From JBLMXQ01 sp050257855 (lineage in GTDB: Bacteria; Acidobacteriota; Vicinamibacteria; Vicinamibacterales; CAVVIG01), in assembly GCA_050257855.1 (NCBI GenBank), contig JBLMXQ010000148.1:1-64000 (forward strand): a stretch of 64,000 bases of DNA, given 5' to 3'. Below the pieces are notes generated by a model, which was not told the origin of the DNA, did no database searches, and was given only the letters and a program-made list of their open reading frames with translations. Every line of letters starts with the position of its first letter. The stretch's first letter is position 1. Made by a program: the position numbers and the translations under genes. Shown one piece after another: positions 25,298 to 33,366 of this stretch.

Positions 25298-26016
25298 CCG
25301 CGCCGGTTCGCGTGTGCGGCGCCGGCGTGATCGCCGCAGGAAGCGGAGAGCGCCTGCGCGCCGGCGCGTCCACGCTGAAGCCGCTCGTGGCGGTCGGTGG
25401 CCGCACGCTCGTCGAGCGCGTGCTCGAATCGATTGCCGAGACCGGCGCGCGCGAGACGGTCGTCATCATCAACGAGGCGTCTCTCGCGGTCCGCGAGCAC
25501 GTGGACGCGCGGCGCTGGCCGTTCGCCATCGACTGGATCGTCGAAACGACGCCGTCCTCGATGCACAGCTTCCTGCGGGTCGTCGAACGGCTCGCGGCCG
25601 GCGGCCATCCCGCGCCGTACCTGATCTCCACCGTGGACACCGTCGCGCCGCCCGGCGCATTCGCGCGTCTGGCGGCAGAGGCGGGCGCAGACGCAGATGT
25701 CACGCTGGCGCTCACCTCGGCGGTCGACGACGAGAAGCCGCTGCTGGTGGAAATCGACGGATCGCGCGTCACGGCGCTCGGCGACGGGGCCCGCGGGCCG
25801 TACGCGACGTGCGGGTACTATCTCGTGCGCCCATCCGTCCTTCGCGAGGCCAACGCGGCGCGGCGCGACGGTCTGTCGGCCCTGCGCCTGTTTCTTGCGC
25901 GCATCCTCGCGCGCGGCTACCGCATCGACGGCATCGTGTCGGCGGAGTCGATCGACGTCGATCGGCCGGCGGACGTCGCGGCCGCAGAGCGGTTCCTGCG
26001 GCGGGTGGCGCCGTGA
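25294..26016 (+). CDS. MobA/GlmU-like nucleotidyltransferase
   Basis: A 240-residue nucleotidyltransferase. The start ATG at 25294 overlaps the HAD stop (ATGA). The nucleotide-binding loop appears as GVIAAGSGERLRAG, followed by LKPLVAVGGRTLVERVL with the sugar-phosphate lysine, and a metal aspartate in ISTVDTVAPP. The C-terminal VDVDRPADVAAAERFL matches the metal-binding end of the GlmU/RmlA-like fold. It probably activates a phosphorylated polyol or sugar with CTP or a related nucleotide, producing the CDP-alcohol needed by the phosphotransferases in this locus; that substrate link is inference from context. Its stop overlaps the GTG of the ATP-grasp gene. Confidence 0.87.
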   Translation: MTAPVRVCGAGVIAAGSGERLRAGASTLKPLVAVGGRTLVERVLESIAETGARETVVIINEASLAVREHVDARRWPFAIDWIVETTPSSMHSFLRVVERLAAGGHPAPYLISTVDTVAPPGAFARLAAEAGADADVTLALTSAVDDEKPLLVEIDGSRVTALGDGARGPYATCGYYLVRPSVLREANAARRDGLSALRLFLARILARGYRIDGIVSAESIDVDRPADVAAAERFLRRVAP

Positions 26017-26864
26017 CGCGGCTGCTCGGGCTGTATCGGGAGCCGGAGTGCTCGCCGGGCCGCCACCAGTCCAACGACACTCTGCTGCTCGAAGCCGTGG
26101 CGGAGCGTCTTGGCGCGCGCGGGCTCGCGCTGGCGCTCACGGACATCGATCGCGTCGCCGCGCCGCCGCGCGGCGTGGCTCTGGTGCTGTCGATGTGCCA
26201 GGGACCGGCTGCGCTCGAGCGGCTGCTCGAGTGGGAGGCCCAGGGCGTCCGCATCCTCAACAGCCCGCGCGCGGCGCTCAATACGTACCGCGTGCGCCTG
26301 CCGGAGTTGATGCGCTCGGCAGGCGTGCCGTATCCGGCGACGCGCCTGATCCCGACGGCCGGCGACATCGACGTGCCGGCGGACCTCGCCGACGGCGTGT
26401 GGCTCAAGCGCGGAGACGTCCACGCGTCGGTTCCGGCCGACGTGCAGCGGGTCCGGTCTGCCCGCGCGCTGCGCGAGGGCCGCGCCGGCCTGGCGGCCCG
26501 CGGCGTCGCAACCGCCGCCGTGCAGGCGCACCGGGACGGCGACGAGGTGAAGTTCTACGCGGTCGGGGACGGCGCGTTCTTTCACTGGTTCTACCCCGGC
26601 CCGTCGCGCGGGTACGCGTTCCGCCCGGAGGATCTCTCCGCCCTCGCCGCCCTCGCGGCCGGTGCCGCCGGCCTCGAGATCTATGGCGGCGACGCGATCG
26701 TCTCGCCCGATGGCGACCTGACACTCATCGATCTGAACGACTGGCCGTCGTTCGCCCCGTGCCGCCACGCGGCGGCGGACGCGATTGCCGAGCACGTGAC
26801 GAGGACTGCGGATGCTGCCTGGAACCGACCTCTGGTCTCGAGCACGAACGAAAGCGCTGTTTGA
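26013..26864 (+). CDS. ATP-grasp ligase
   Basis: A 283-residue protein with RimK/D-Ala-D-Ala-ligase-like ATP-grasp features. The GTG start at 26013 overlaps the preceding stop. The N-terminal part (RLLGLYREPECSPGRHQSN, VLSMCQGPAALERLLEWE) resembles the pre-ATP-grasp domain, with ILNSPRAALNTYRVRLPELM as the characteristic segment before the ATP-binding lobes. VWLKRGDVHAS carries the ATP lysine and LTLIDLNDWPSFAPC the metal-binding Asp/Asn. It would form an amide or peptide-like bond between a carboxylate and an amine. Beside an aminotransferase and nucleotidyltransferase, this points to an amino-acylated or amide-bearing head group. The gene overlaps the next one by 53 bases, in another frame. 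Confidence 0.83.
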   Translation: MTRLLGLYREPECSPGRHQSNDTLLLEAVAERLGARGLALALTDIDRVAAPPRGVALVLSMCQGPAALERLLEWEAQGVRILNSPRAALNTYRVRLPELMRSAGVPYPATRLIPTAGDIDVPADLADGVWLKRGDVHASVPADVQRVRSARALREGRAGLAARGVATAAVQAHRDGDEVKFYAVGDGAFFHWFYPGPSRGYAFRPEDLSALAALAAGAAGLEIYGGDAIVSPDGDLTLIDLNDWPSFAPCRHAAADAIAEHVTRTADAAWNRPLVSSTNESAV

Positions 26865-28128
26865 AGGGGAGCAGGCGTTCATCGCGCCGGGCCTCCAGAC
26901 GATTGCCCTCCTGTCGGGCCTGGCGATCGAGCGCGGCCGCGGCGTCACGCTCGTCGACGTCGACGGGCGCGAGTATCTCGACCTGAACGCCGGCGTATCC
27001 GTCGCCAGCCTGGGACACGGGCATCCGCGCTACGTCGCCGCGCTGACCGCACAGCTCCAGCAGGTGACCGTCGGCAGCTTCACGTCGCGGCCGCGCGCCG
27101 AGCTCGTGCGGCTGATCGCCGAGCTCGCTCCCGGCGATCTCCGGCGCACGCAGTTCTTCAGCGGTGGCGCGGAGGCGGTCGAGGCGGCCATCCGCCTCGC
27201 GCGCTCGTACACGAAGCGCGCCGACATCATCGGCTTCACCGGAGGCTTCCACGGCAAGACCGCCGGCGTCCTGCCGCTCTCCGACGTGGCCTGGAAGCGC
27301 GCGGTCGGCCCCCTGCCGCCGGGGCACCACCTGGCGCCGTATCCGGATCCGACGCGGTTCGACGGATCGCCGGCCGAATGCGTCGACGAGTCGATCCGCG
27401 CGCTGCGGCAGGTGATCGAGCACGGCGCCGGCGGCCGGCCGGCGGCGGTAATCGTGGAACCGATCCAGGGCACGGCCGGCAACGTCGTCCCGCCCGCCGG
27501 CTTCCTCGCGCGGCTGCGGGAGGTCTGCCGCGAGTACGGGGCGCTTTTCGTCGCCGACGAGATGATTACCGGCTTCGGCCGGACCGGCCGCATGTTCGGC
27601 TGCAACCACGACGGCGTGACGCCCGACATCATGACGATGGGCAAGGGAATGGCGTCGGGGTACCCCGTGAGCGCGGTGATGTCGACCGACGAGATCGTGG
27701 CCGCGGAGCCGTTCTCGCTGCCGAGCGCCTCTTCGTCGAGCTACGGCGGAAATCCGCTGGCTTCGGCCGCGGCGCTCGCGACCATCCAGACGATTCTCGA
27801 CGAACATCTCGTGGAAAACTCGGCGGGTATCGGCGCGCTGTTCCTCGACGGCCTGCGCGCGCTCGCGGATCGACACCCCGCGATGGCGCACGTGCGCGGG
27901 CGCGGCCTGCTGATTGGATTCGACCTGGTCGACCCTGCTGCACGGACCCTGCTCGCAAAGGATCGCTGCGTGGCCTTCTTCAAGGACTGCCTGGCGGAAG
28001 GCGTGATCGCGATGAGCTACAGCCCGCGCGTGCGCATCCACCCGCCTCTCGTGCTGTCGCCCGACGACGTGGCGAAAGCGCTCGGCGTCTTCGACGGTGC
28101 GCTGGCGCGTCTCGAAGACCGATGCTGA
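26812..28128 (+). CDS. Class III PLP-dependent aminotransferase
   Basis: A 438-residue PLP enzyme of aminotransferase class III (GSA-AM, ornithine and GABA aminotransferase fold). The family signature runs from LFVADEMITGFGRTG, with the PLP-pyridine aspartate, to the Schiff-base lysine Lys278 in TMGKGMASGYPVSAV. The N-terminal DVDGREYLDLNAGVSVASLG and FFSGGAEAVEAAIRLAR segments are canonical. It transfers an amino group onto a terminal aldehyde or keto group of a small substrate. Its ATG lies inside the ATP-grasp gene and its own stop overlaps the oxidoreductase start by 7 bases. With the neighbouring oxidoreductase it could convert a hydroxyl to an amine by oxidation then transamination, a proposal from context only. 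Confidence 0.9.
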   Translation: MLPGTDLWSRARTKALFEGEQAFIAPGLQTIALLSGLAIERGRGVTLVDVDGREYLDLNAGVSVASLGHGHPRYVAALTAQLQQVTVGSFTSRPRAELVRLIAELAPGDLRRTQFFSGGAEAVEAAIRLARSYTKRADIIGFTGGFHGKTAGVLPLSDVAWKRAVGPLPPGHHLAPYPDPTRFDGSPAECVDESIRALRQVIEHGAGGRPAAVIVEPIQGTAGNVVPPAGFLARLREVCREYGALFVADEMITGFGRTGRMFGCNHDGVTPDIMTMGKGMASGYPVSAVMSTDEIVAAEPFSLPSASSSSYGGNPLASAAALATIQTILDEHLVENSAGIGALFLDGLRALADRHPAMAHVRGRGLLIGFDLVDPAARTLLAKDRCVAFFKDCLAEGVIAMSYSPRVRIHPPLVLSPDDVAKALGVFDGALARLEDRC

Positions 28129-29114
28129 CGGGCGCCATCATCGGCTTCGGGGAGGTTGCCCGCCACGGGCACTGGCCGGCGTATGCCGCCAGTCCGGACG
28201 TGCGCATCGCGGCCGTGGTCGATCGGACCGCCGACCGACGGGCGGCGGCGGTCGCGCTCGATCCGGCGATCGCGACGTTCGCCTCGCTCGACGAGCTGAT
28301 GAGCCGGACCACCGTCGACTTCGTGGACGTCTGCACGCCGCCGGCGCTGCACGGCGCCCCGATGCTCGCGGCGGTCGCGCGCGGCTGGCACGTCCTCTGC
28401 GAGAAGCCGTTTCTGCTCGATCCTGCGATGGTCGACGAGGTGCGCCAGTGCGCCGCCCGCGCCGGCGTGGCCGTCCTGCCGGTTCACAACTGGAAATACG
28501 CGCCCATCCTGCGCCGCGCGACGGAGATCCTGCGCGCCGGCGCCATCGGGCGGCTCCGGCGCGTCGAAATCGAGGTGCTGCGGCTGCGTGACTGCGCCGT
28601 CGCCGACCCGGAACGCCCGAACTGGCGCCGCGATCCGGCGATCGCCGGCGGCGGCATCCTGATGGATCATGGCTGGCACGCCGTGTACCTCGCCCTCGAC
28701 TGGTTCGGCGAGTCTCCGACCGGCGTTCGCGCCGCATTCCACGTCCCACGGCCCGGGGCGGCCGAGGATGAGGCCGAGGCGGTCGTCACGTTCCCTTCGG
28801 GCGAGGCGGCGATTTCCCTGAGCTGGAACGCCGACGTGCGCCGCAACACCGTGCGGCTCGAAGGCGAGCGCGGTGAGATCGTCGCGGCTGACGACACCCT
28901 GCGGGAGCCGGGCGGCGCCACGCGATTTCCGAGCGGCCTGTCGAGCGGATCGCATCACGCGGACTGGTTCGCAGCGATGCTGCCCGACGTCCTGGGGGCG
29001 TTCAGGCATCCGCGGCGCGCGCGCCCCGCCTTCGAGGAAGGGGCCGCGTGCCTGTCGATCATTCAGCAGGCGTATGCGAGCGACCGCGCGCTTGCGGCCG
29101 CTCCGTGGTCGTGA
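28122..29114 (+). CDS. Gfo/Idh/MocA-family NAD(P)-dependent oxidoreductase
   Basis: A 330-residue dehydrogenase of the Gfo/Idh/MocA family. The start ATG at 28122 gives a Rossmann domain (AIIGFGEVARHGHWPAYAAS) with the family's DVCTPPALH and CEKPFLLDP segments. The C-terminal domain contains GGGILMDHGWHAVYLALDW, which holds the catalytic Asp/His pair. Members oxidise sugars or inositols at a ring hydroxyl with NAD(P). It overlaps the aminotransferase by 7 bases and the next gene by 4. Together with the aminotransferase it is a plausible two-step amination module acting on a cyclic polyol, with myo-inositol an obvious but unproven candidate. Confidence 0.9.
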   Translation: MLTGAIIGFGEVARHGHWPAYAASPDVRIAAVVDRTADRRAAAVALDPAIATFASLDELMSRTTVDFVDVCTPPALHGAPMLAAVARGWHVLCEKPFLLDPAMVDEVRQCAARAGVAVLPVHNWKYAPILRRATEILRAGAIGRLRRVEIEVLRLRDCAVADPERPNWRRDPAIAGGGILMDHGWHAVYLALDWFGESPTGVRAAFHVPRPGAAEDEAEAVVTFPSGEAAISLSWNADVRRNTVRLEGERGEIVAADDTLREPGGATRFPSGLSSGSHHADWFAAMLPDVLGAFRHPRRARPAFEEGAACLSIIQQAYASDRALAAAPWS

Positions 29115-30217
29115 GCGCGATTCCCGCCGTCATCCTCGTGTCCGGGTCCGTGGCGCACGGGCGGTTCTGCGGCCGCACGCTGATCGATCGACACGTCGAG
29201 ATCCTGCGCCGCGCCGGAGTCGGACACGTGGAGATCGTCCACGCCGGAGAGTCCGAGACCGCCCGGCCCGAACGCCTTCGAGGGACACCGCGCGCGTGCC
29301 TGATGATCACCGCCGAGCGCGTGTTCGATCCGCGGCTGTACGCCGCCGCGCTCGACACCCCGGGATCGGTGCGGCTCGTCGATCGCGGGCGGCCGATTGG
29401 CCTCGAGCGCGTTGCGTCCGACGCCGGCGCGCGCGATCTCGAGATCGACGACATCGACCCGTACTCGCGCGAGCTGCGGCGCTCGCTGCGACCGTTCTGG
29501 ATGCCGGTGAGGAACGCTGACGACCGCGCAGCGGTCCGCCGCCTGCTCGTCGACGCGAGCTGGAAGGGCCACCAGGATCTGCCGGCGGAATTCGTCAATC
29601 GCCCGGTTGAGGGCGCCGTGCTCGAGTGGCTCGCCGAGACGCGGGTCTCGCCGAACCAGATCAGCGTCGGCGTCAACGTCCTGGCGTACCTCGTCGTCGC
29701 GCTGCTCGGGACCGGCCACCTGCTCGCCGCGGCCATCGGCCAGATCGTCGTCGGCATCGCCGACGGCCTGGACGGCCGCCAGGCGCGCGTGCAGGTGCGG
29801 AGCAGCGCGATCGGCCGGCTCGAGCACCTGTTCGACAAGGTGTTCGAGGTCGCCTGGATGGCGGCGCTCGCCTGGACGCTGTCGTCAGGGTTCGCCGACC
29901 GCACGTTTGCGGCCGGTCTGATCGGGTGGATCGCCGCCTACCTCCTGGACAGCGGCGCGTACGATCTCTTCAGGCTGCGGCGCGGCTTTCAGCTCGACGA
30001 GGCTACGCCGCTCGACGCAGCGATCCGGCGGGTAGCCGGCCGCCGCAACTTCTATGCGTTCGCACTGCTGGCAGGTGTCCTGGCCGGCGCCCCGGGAACG
30101 GCGTTCTGGACGATCGTCGTCTGGGCCGCGGCGACCGCGGCCGTGCACTGGCTGCGCGTCGCCTGGCTGCTGGCCCGGCCGGTTGGCGCGACGCGCGATG
30201 GTATAGTCGGTTCATGA
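29111..30217 (+). CDS. Fusion of degenerate nucleotidyltransferase and CDP-alcohol phosphotransferase
   Basis: A 368-residue fusion. The GTG start at 29111 (overlapping the preceding stop) opens AIPAVILVSGSVAHGRFCGR, then LIDRHVEILRRAGVGHVEIV, which has the outline of a MobA-like nucleotidyltransferase but lacks the glycine-rich GxGxR loop. From about residue 170 it is a CDP-alcohol phosphotransferase: the first half of the motif, DGLDGRQAR, is intact, while the second half reads IGRLEHLFDKVFE, where Glu replaces the third aspartate if aligned with seven spacer residues. The EHxxD pattern recalls a subgroup with DHxxD. Membrane helices fill the C terminus. The domain order is that of IPCT-DIPPS enzymes. 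It probably joins a CDP-polyol to a lipid acceptor. Confidence 0.78.
   Translation: MSAIPAVILVSGSVAHGRFCGRTLIDRHVEILRRAGVGHVEIVHAGESETARPERLRGTPRACLMITAERVFDPRLYAAALDTPGSVRLVDRGRPIGLERVASDAGARDLEIDDIDPYSRELRRSLRPFWMPVRNADDRAAVRRLLVDASWKGHQDLPAEFVNRPVEGAVLEWLAETRVSPNQISVGVNVLAYLVVALLGTGHLLAAAIGQIVVGIADGLDGRQARVQVRSSAIGRLEHLFDKVFEVAWMAALAWTLSSGFADRTFAAGLIGWIAAYLLDSGAYDLFRLRRGFQLDEATPLDAAIRRVAGRRNFYAFALLAGVLAGAPGTAFWTIVVWAAATAAVHWLRVAWLLARPVGATRDGIVGS
30202..30207 (+). promoter_or_regulatory. Candidate internal -10 element before the radical SAM gene
   Basis: TATAGT ends 6 bases before ATG 30214, the same spacing as at 3293 and 12173, inside the end of the upstream coding region. It may let the radical SAM, acyltransferase and epimerase genes be transcribed separately as a leaderless transcript. 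No good -35 is visible. Confidence 0.4.
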
Positions 30218-31221
30218 GCCTGGTCCAGGACGCCGCGCGCACCCTGCGCGGATACCGGCTGTTGCGCACGGCGAAGCGGCTGTTCGACGACAAGCCGCTG
30301 CAGTGCAGCCTGTACGTCACGGACCAGTGCAACCTCGACTGCGCATACTGCACGGAGTACGACAACTCGCGGCCGCACCCCTCGCTCGAGGACCTCACGC
30401 AGTGGCTGACGAAGATCCGCGATCTCGGCACCGTGCGCGTGGCGCTGGTCGGCGGCGAGCCGCTCATGCATCCCGACATCGTCGAGATCGTCCGCCGCGC
30501 GCGGGCGCTCGGCATGGCGACGAGCCTGACGACGAACGGCTTCCTCCTGACCAGGCCGCTGGTGGACGCGCTCGAGGACGCCGGCCTCGAGGTGATGCAA
30601 ATCAGCGTCGATCGGATGACGCCGGGCGAGGTGACGCGCAAGTCGTTCAAGACGATCCTGCCAAAGCTGGATCTGTTCCGCGGCTCGCGCATCAACCTGC
30701 ACATCACCGGCGTGCTGTGCGCGGACACGATGGGCGAGAGCCGGGCCGTGCTCGAGACCGGCATCGCGCGCGGCATTCCGACCGAGGTCCGGCTGGTGCA
30801 CGCCGATCCCGACCGGCAGTTCCGCGTGGATCCCGGCGCGCGCGGCGATCTCGACGCGTTCGTCGAGTGGATGCGCGACGCAAAGGCGTCGGGCGTCCGG
30901 ATTCACACGAGCGACGCCATCCTGAGCTATCAGCTGAGCCTGCTGCGGCGCGAGCCGGTGGACTGGACGTGCACGGCCGGATTCAAGATCTTCTTCGTCT
31001 CGGCCCAGGGGATGTTCTGGGTCTGCAGCATGGTCCGGACCGACCGCCACATCATGGACGTCACGCCGGAGGATCTCGTCAGCAATCACCGGCGGAAATC
31101 CTGCCAGGACGGCTGCGGCGTCTACTGCAGCGTCAGCACCTCGCTCATCTACCAGCACCCGCTGCGCATCGTCAGCCGCGAAGTGGGATCGCGGCTCAAG
31201 GCGGTCGCGGCGCGGGCATAG
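30214..31221 (+). CDS. Radical SAM protein with C-terminal cysteine-rich region
   Basis: A 335-residue radical SAM enzyme. The SAM-cluster motif CxxxCxxC is CNLDCAYC at about residues 38-45 in VTDQCNLDCAYCTEYD. GGEPLMHPDI (SAM-binding GGE) and TNGFLLTRPL follow. The C terminus carries further cysteines (DWTCTAGFKIF, FWVCSMV, SCQDGCGVYC), consistent with a partial SPASM-type auxiliary cluster. The start ATG overlaps the preceding stop by 4 bases. Radical SAM proteins of this outline include HpnH-like and peptide- or sugar-modifying enzymes. Within this locus it may modify the head group or the long-chain base; the chemistry cannot be read from the sequence. Confidence 0.87.
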   Translation: MSLVQDAARTLRGYRLLRTAKRLFDDKPLQCSLYVTDQCNLDCAYCTEYDNSRPHPSLEDLTQWLTKIRDLGTVRVALVGGEPLMHPDIVEIVRRARALGMATSLTTNGFLLTRPLVDALEDAGLEVMQISVDRMTPGEVTRKSFKTILPKLDLFRGSRINLHITGVLCADTMGESRAVLETGIARGIPTEVRLVHADPDRQFRVDPGARGDLDAFVEWMRDAKASGVRIHTSDAILSYQLSLLRREPVDWTCTAGFKIFFVSAQGMFWVCSMVRTDRHIMDVTPEDLVSNHRRKSCQDGCGVYCSVSTSLIYQHPLRIVSREVGSRLKAVAARA

Positions 31222-31265
31222 CCGCGGATACGGCTACGATCAGGAGCGACTCGGCCTCGGCACGC

Positions 31266-32420
31266 ATGAACGTGAGTGTCACGCACCAATTCGAGCGGGC
31301 GCAGGACGAGGTGGCGGTCGTGTCCGCCTCGACGAACGCGCTCGTCCGGGAATTCGTCGAGCTGCCATACCGCCTGTACGTCGCGCAGCCCCACTGGGTG
31401 CCGCCGCTGAGGCGCGACGAGTACCGGCGCCTCGCGCCGCGCCACAACCCCTTCCACGAGCATGCGGAGATGGCGCTGTGGATCGCCCGCGCGGGCGGAC
31501 GCACCACCGGCCGGATTGCCGCCATCGAGGATCGGCTGCACAACGAGACGCACGGCGAGCGCGTCGCCTGGTTCGGCTTCTTCGAGGCCGAGGACGAAGC
31601 GACGGCTGCGGCGCTGCTGGGGACGGTGGAGCAGTGGGGCCGGGCTCGCGGCAGCTTCGTCGTGCGCGGGCCGGCCAACCCGTCGCTCAACGAAAGCGCC
31701 GGGCTGCTCGTCGATCGCTTCGACGAGGATCCGTACATCCTCATGCCATACAACCCGCCGACGTATCCCGCCTTCGTCGAGGCGGCCGGCTACCGCAAGG
31801 CGAAAGACCTGCTGGCGTGGAAGATTGATCTGACCGTTCCGCTCGGCGATCGCGCGTCGCGGCTGGCGGACCGCCTGGCCCGCCGCAGCGGCATCGTCAT
31901 CCGGCCGGTGCGTCTGCGGGAATTCGGGCGTGAGCTCGAGATCTTGAAGACGATCTATCGCGCGGCTTGGCAGGACAACTGGGGGTTCGTCCCGCCGACC
32001 GACGCCGAGATCGATCAGCTGGCGGTCGACCTGAAGCCGGTGCTCGATCCGGAGCTCGTGCTGTTCGCCGAGATGGACGGCCGGCCGGTCGCGTGCGCCG
32101 TCGCCGTGCCGGACGCGAATCAGGTGCTGAGGCGGATGGGCGGCCGTCTCCTGCCGTTCGGCATCGTGCACTTCCTGCGCCGGCGCGCGATCGTCGATCA
32201 GGCGCGATTGCTGCTGCTCGGCGTCCTGCCGGAGCTCCGGCGGATCGGGCTCTACCCGATGCTCATCGCCGACATCCACCGCCGCGCGGTCGCGCGCGGG
32301 TACCGGCGCGGCGAGCTGTCGTGGACGCTCGAGGACAACGACGCGATCAACGCGGGGATCGAGGCGGCCGGTGGCCGGCATCACAAGACCTACCGCCTGT
32401 ATGACAAGCCGATCGGTTAG
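31266..32420 (+). CDS. GNAT-fold acyltransferase, candidate bacterial ceramide synthase
   Basis: A 384-residue protein of the long GNAT-like group that includes the Caulobacter ceramide synthase (bCerS/CerS). Recognisable stretches are the N-terminal FVELPYRLYVAQPHWVPPLR, RHNPFHEHAEMALWIAR, GRIAAIEDRLHNETHGE, FGFFEAEDE, RGPANPSLNESAGLLVD and MPYNPPTYPAF, shared across the family as I remember it. It would N-acylate sphinganine or a related long-chain base. The family also has members outside sphingolipid clusters, so the assignment rests on the neighbouring serine palmitoyltransferase, ACP, ligase and reductase genes. AGGAG lies about 20 bases before the ATG and a TACGAT -10-like element at 31235. 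Its stop overlaps the next start by 20 bases. Confidence 0.75.
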   Translation: MNVSVTHQFERAQDEVAVVSASTNALVREFVELPYRLYVAQPHWVPPLRRDEYRRLAPRHNPFHEHAEMALWIARAGGRTTGRIAAIEDRLHNETHGERVAWFGFFEAEDEATAAALLGTVEQWGRARGSFVVRGPANPSLNESAGLLVDRFDEDPYILMPYNPPTYPAFVEAAGYRKAKDLLAWKIDLTVPLGDRASRLADRLARRSGIVIRPVRLREFGRELEILKTIYRAAWQDNWGFVPPTDAEIDQLAVDLKPVLDPELVLFAEMDGRPVACAVAVPDANQVLRRMGGRLLPFGIVHFLRRRAIVDQARLLLLGVLPELRRIGLYPMLIADIHRRAVARGYRRGELSWTLEDNDAINAGIEAAGGRHHKTYRLYDKPIG

Positions 32421-33366
32421 CCTGACGGGCGCGACCGGGTTTCTCGGCCGGCACATCGCCCGCGCGTTTCGCGACGCCGGCTGGCACGTCCGCGCCATCG
32501 TCAGGCCCGGAACGCCCCGCGCCGCCCCTCCCGACACCGAGGTGGTGGAGGCGCCGCTCGAAGCCGGCGCGCTCACCGCGGCCGTACACGGCACAGGTCT
32601 CCTCGTCCACGCCGCGGCCCTGATTCGCGCCCGCGACGAGCGCACGTTCACGGAGGTGAACGTCGGCGGGACCCGGGCGGCCGTCGCGGCGGCGAATCGG
32701 ACGGGCGCCGATCTGCTGTTCGTGTCCAGCCTCGCGGCGGCCGGTCCGGGCACGCCGGCGCGGCCGGTCCGCGAGGACGACGAGCCGCGGCCGATCAACG
32801 CCTACGGCCGCAGCAAGCTCGCCGGCGAGCGACTGGTGCGGGAGGAGTCGCGCGTGCCCTGGACGATCGTACGGCCGTCGGCGGTGTACGGCCCGGGCGA
32901 TCGCGGCTTCCTCCCGCTGTTCCGCTTCGCCGTGCGCGGCCGGTTCCCGCTCGCGGCGCGCCCCGGCACCGCGTTCACGCTCATCGAGGCGGGCGATCTC
33001 GGGCGCGCGATCGTCCTGATTGCCGGGACGCCGTCGGCGCGCGCGGCCACGCTGTTCCTCGGCCACGCGCAGCCGCAGACGGCCGAAGAGATCATGCGCG
33101 CTCTCGCCGCCGTCATGGAGCGCCCGTACCGCCCCCGGGCGGTGCCGTCGGTCCTGCTGCGGCTCGCCGCGGCCGGCGGCGACCTCGCCTGGCGCCTCGG
33201 CTGGCCGCCGCCGCTCGATTCGTCGCGCTACGCGGAGCTGACCGCCGACGGCTTCGTGTGCGCGGTCGATCGCGCCGAGGGGCTCGTGGGGTTCAGGGCC
33301 GAGACGCCGCTCGTGGACGGTTTCAGGCGGACGCTGAGTTGGTACAGGCAGGAAGGATGGTTGTAG
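32401..33366 (+). CDS. NAD-dependent epimerase-like reductase, candidate ketosphinganine reductase (CerR)
   Basis: A 321-residue extended short-chain dehydrogenase. The cofactor motif is TGATGFLGRHIARAF at the N terminus and the active-site pair is the Tyr/Lys of AYGRSKLAGE. VRPSAVYGPGDRGFLPLFRF is typical of the NDUFA9-like epimerase group, to which the ketosphinganine reductase CerR of Caulobacter belongs. It would reduce the 3-keto group of the serine palmitoyltransferase product or of its N-acylated form. The ATG at 32401 lies inside the end of the ceramide synthase candidate (20-base overlap). The 3' end overlaps the convergent B12-radical SAM gene by 44 bases. Function assigned mainly from context; other NAD-dependent sugar or sterol-type reductions are possible. 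Confidence 0.75.
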   Translation: MTSRSVSLTGATGFLGRHIARAFRDAGWHVRAIVRPGTPRAAPPDTEVVEAPLEAGALTAAVHGTGLLVHAAALIRARDERTFTEVNVGGTRAAVAAANRTGADLLFVSSLAAAGPGTPARPVREDDEPRPINAYGRSKLAGERLVREESRVPWTIVRPSAVYGPGDRGFLPLFRFAVRGRFPLAARPGTAFTLIEAGDLGRAIVLIAGTPSARAATLFLGHAQPQTAEEIMRALAAVMERPYRPRAVPSVLLRLAAAGGDLAWRLGWPPPLDSSRYAELTADGFVCAVDRAEGLVGFRAETPLVDGFRRTLSWYRQEGWL

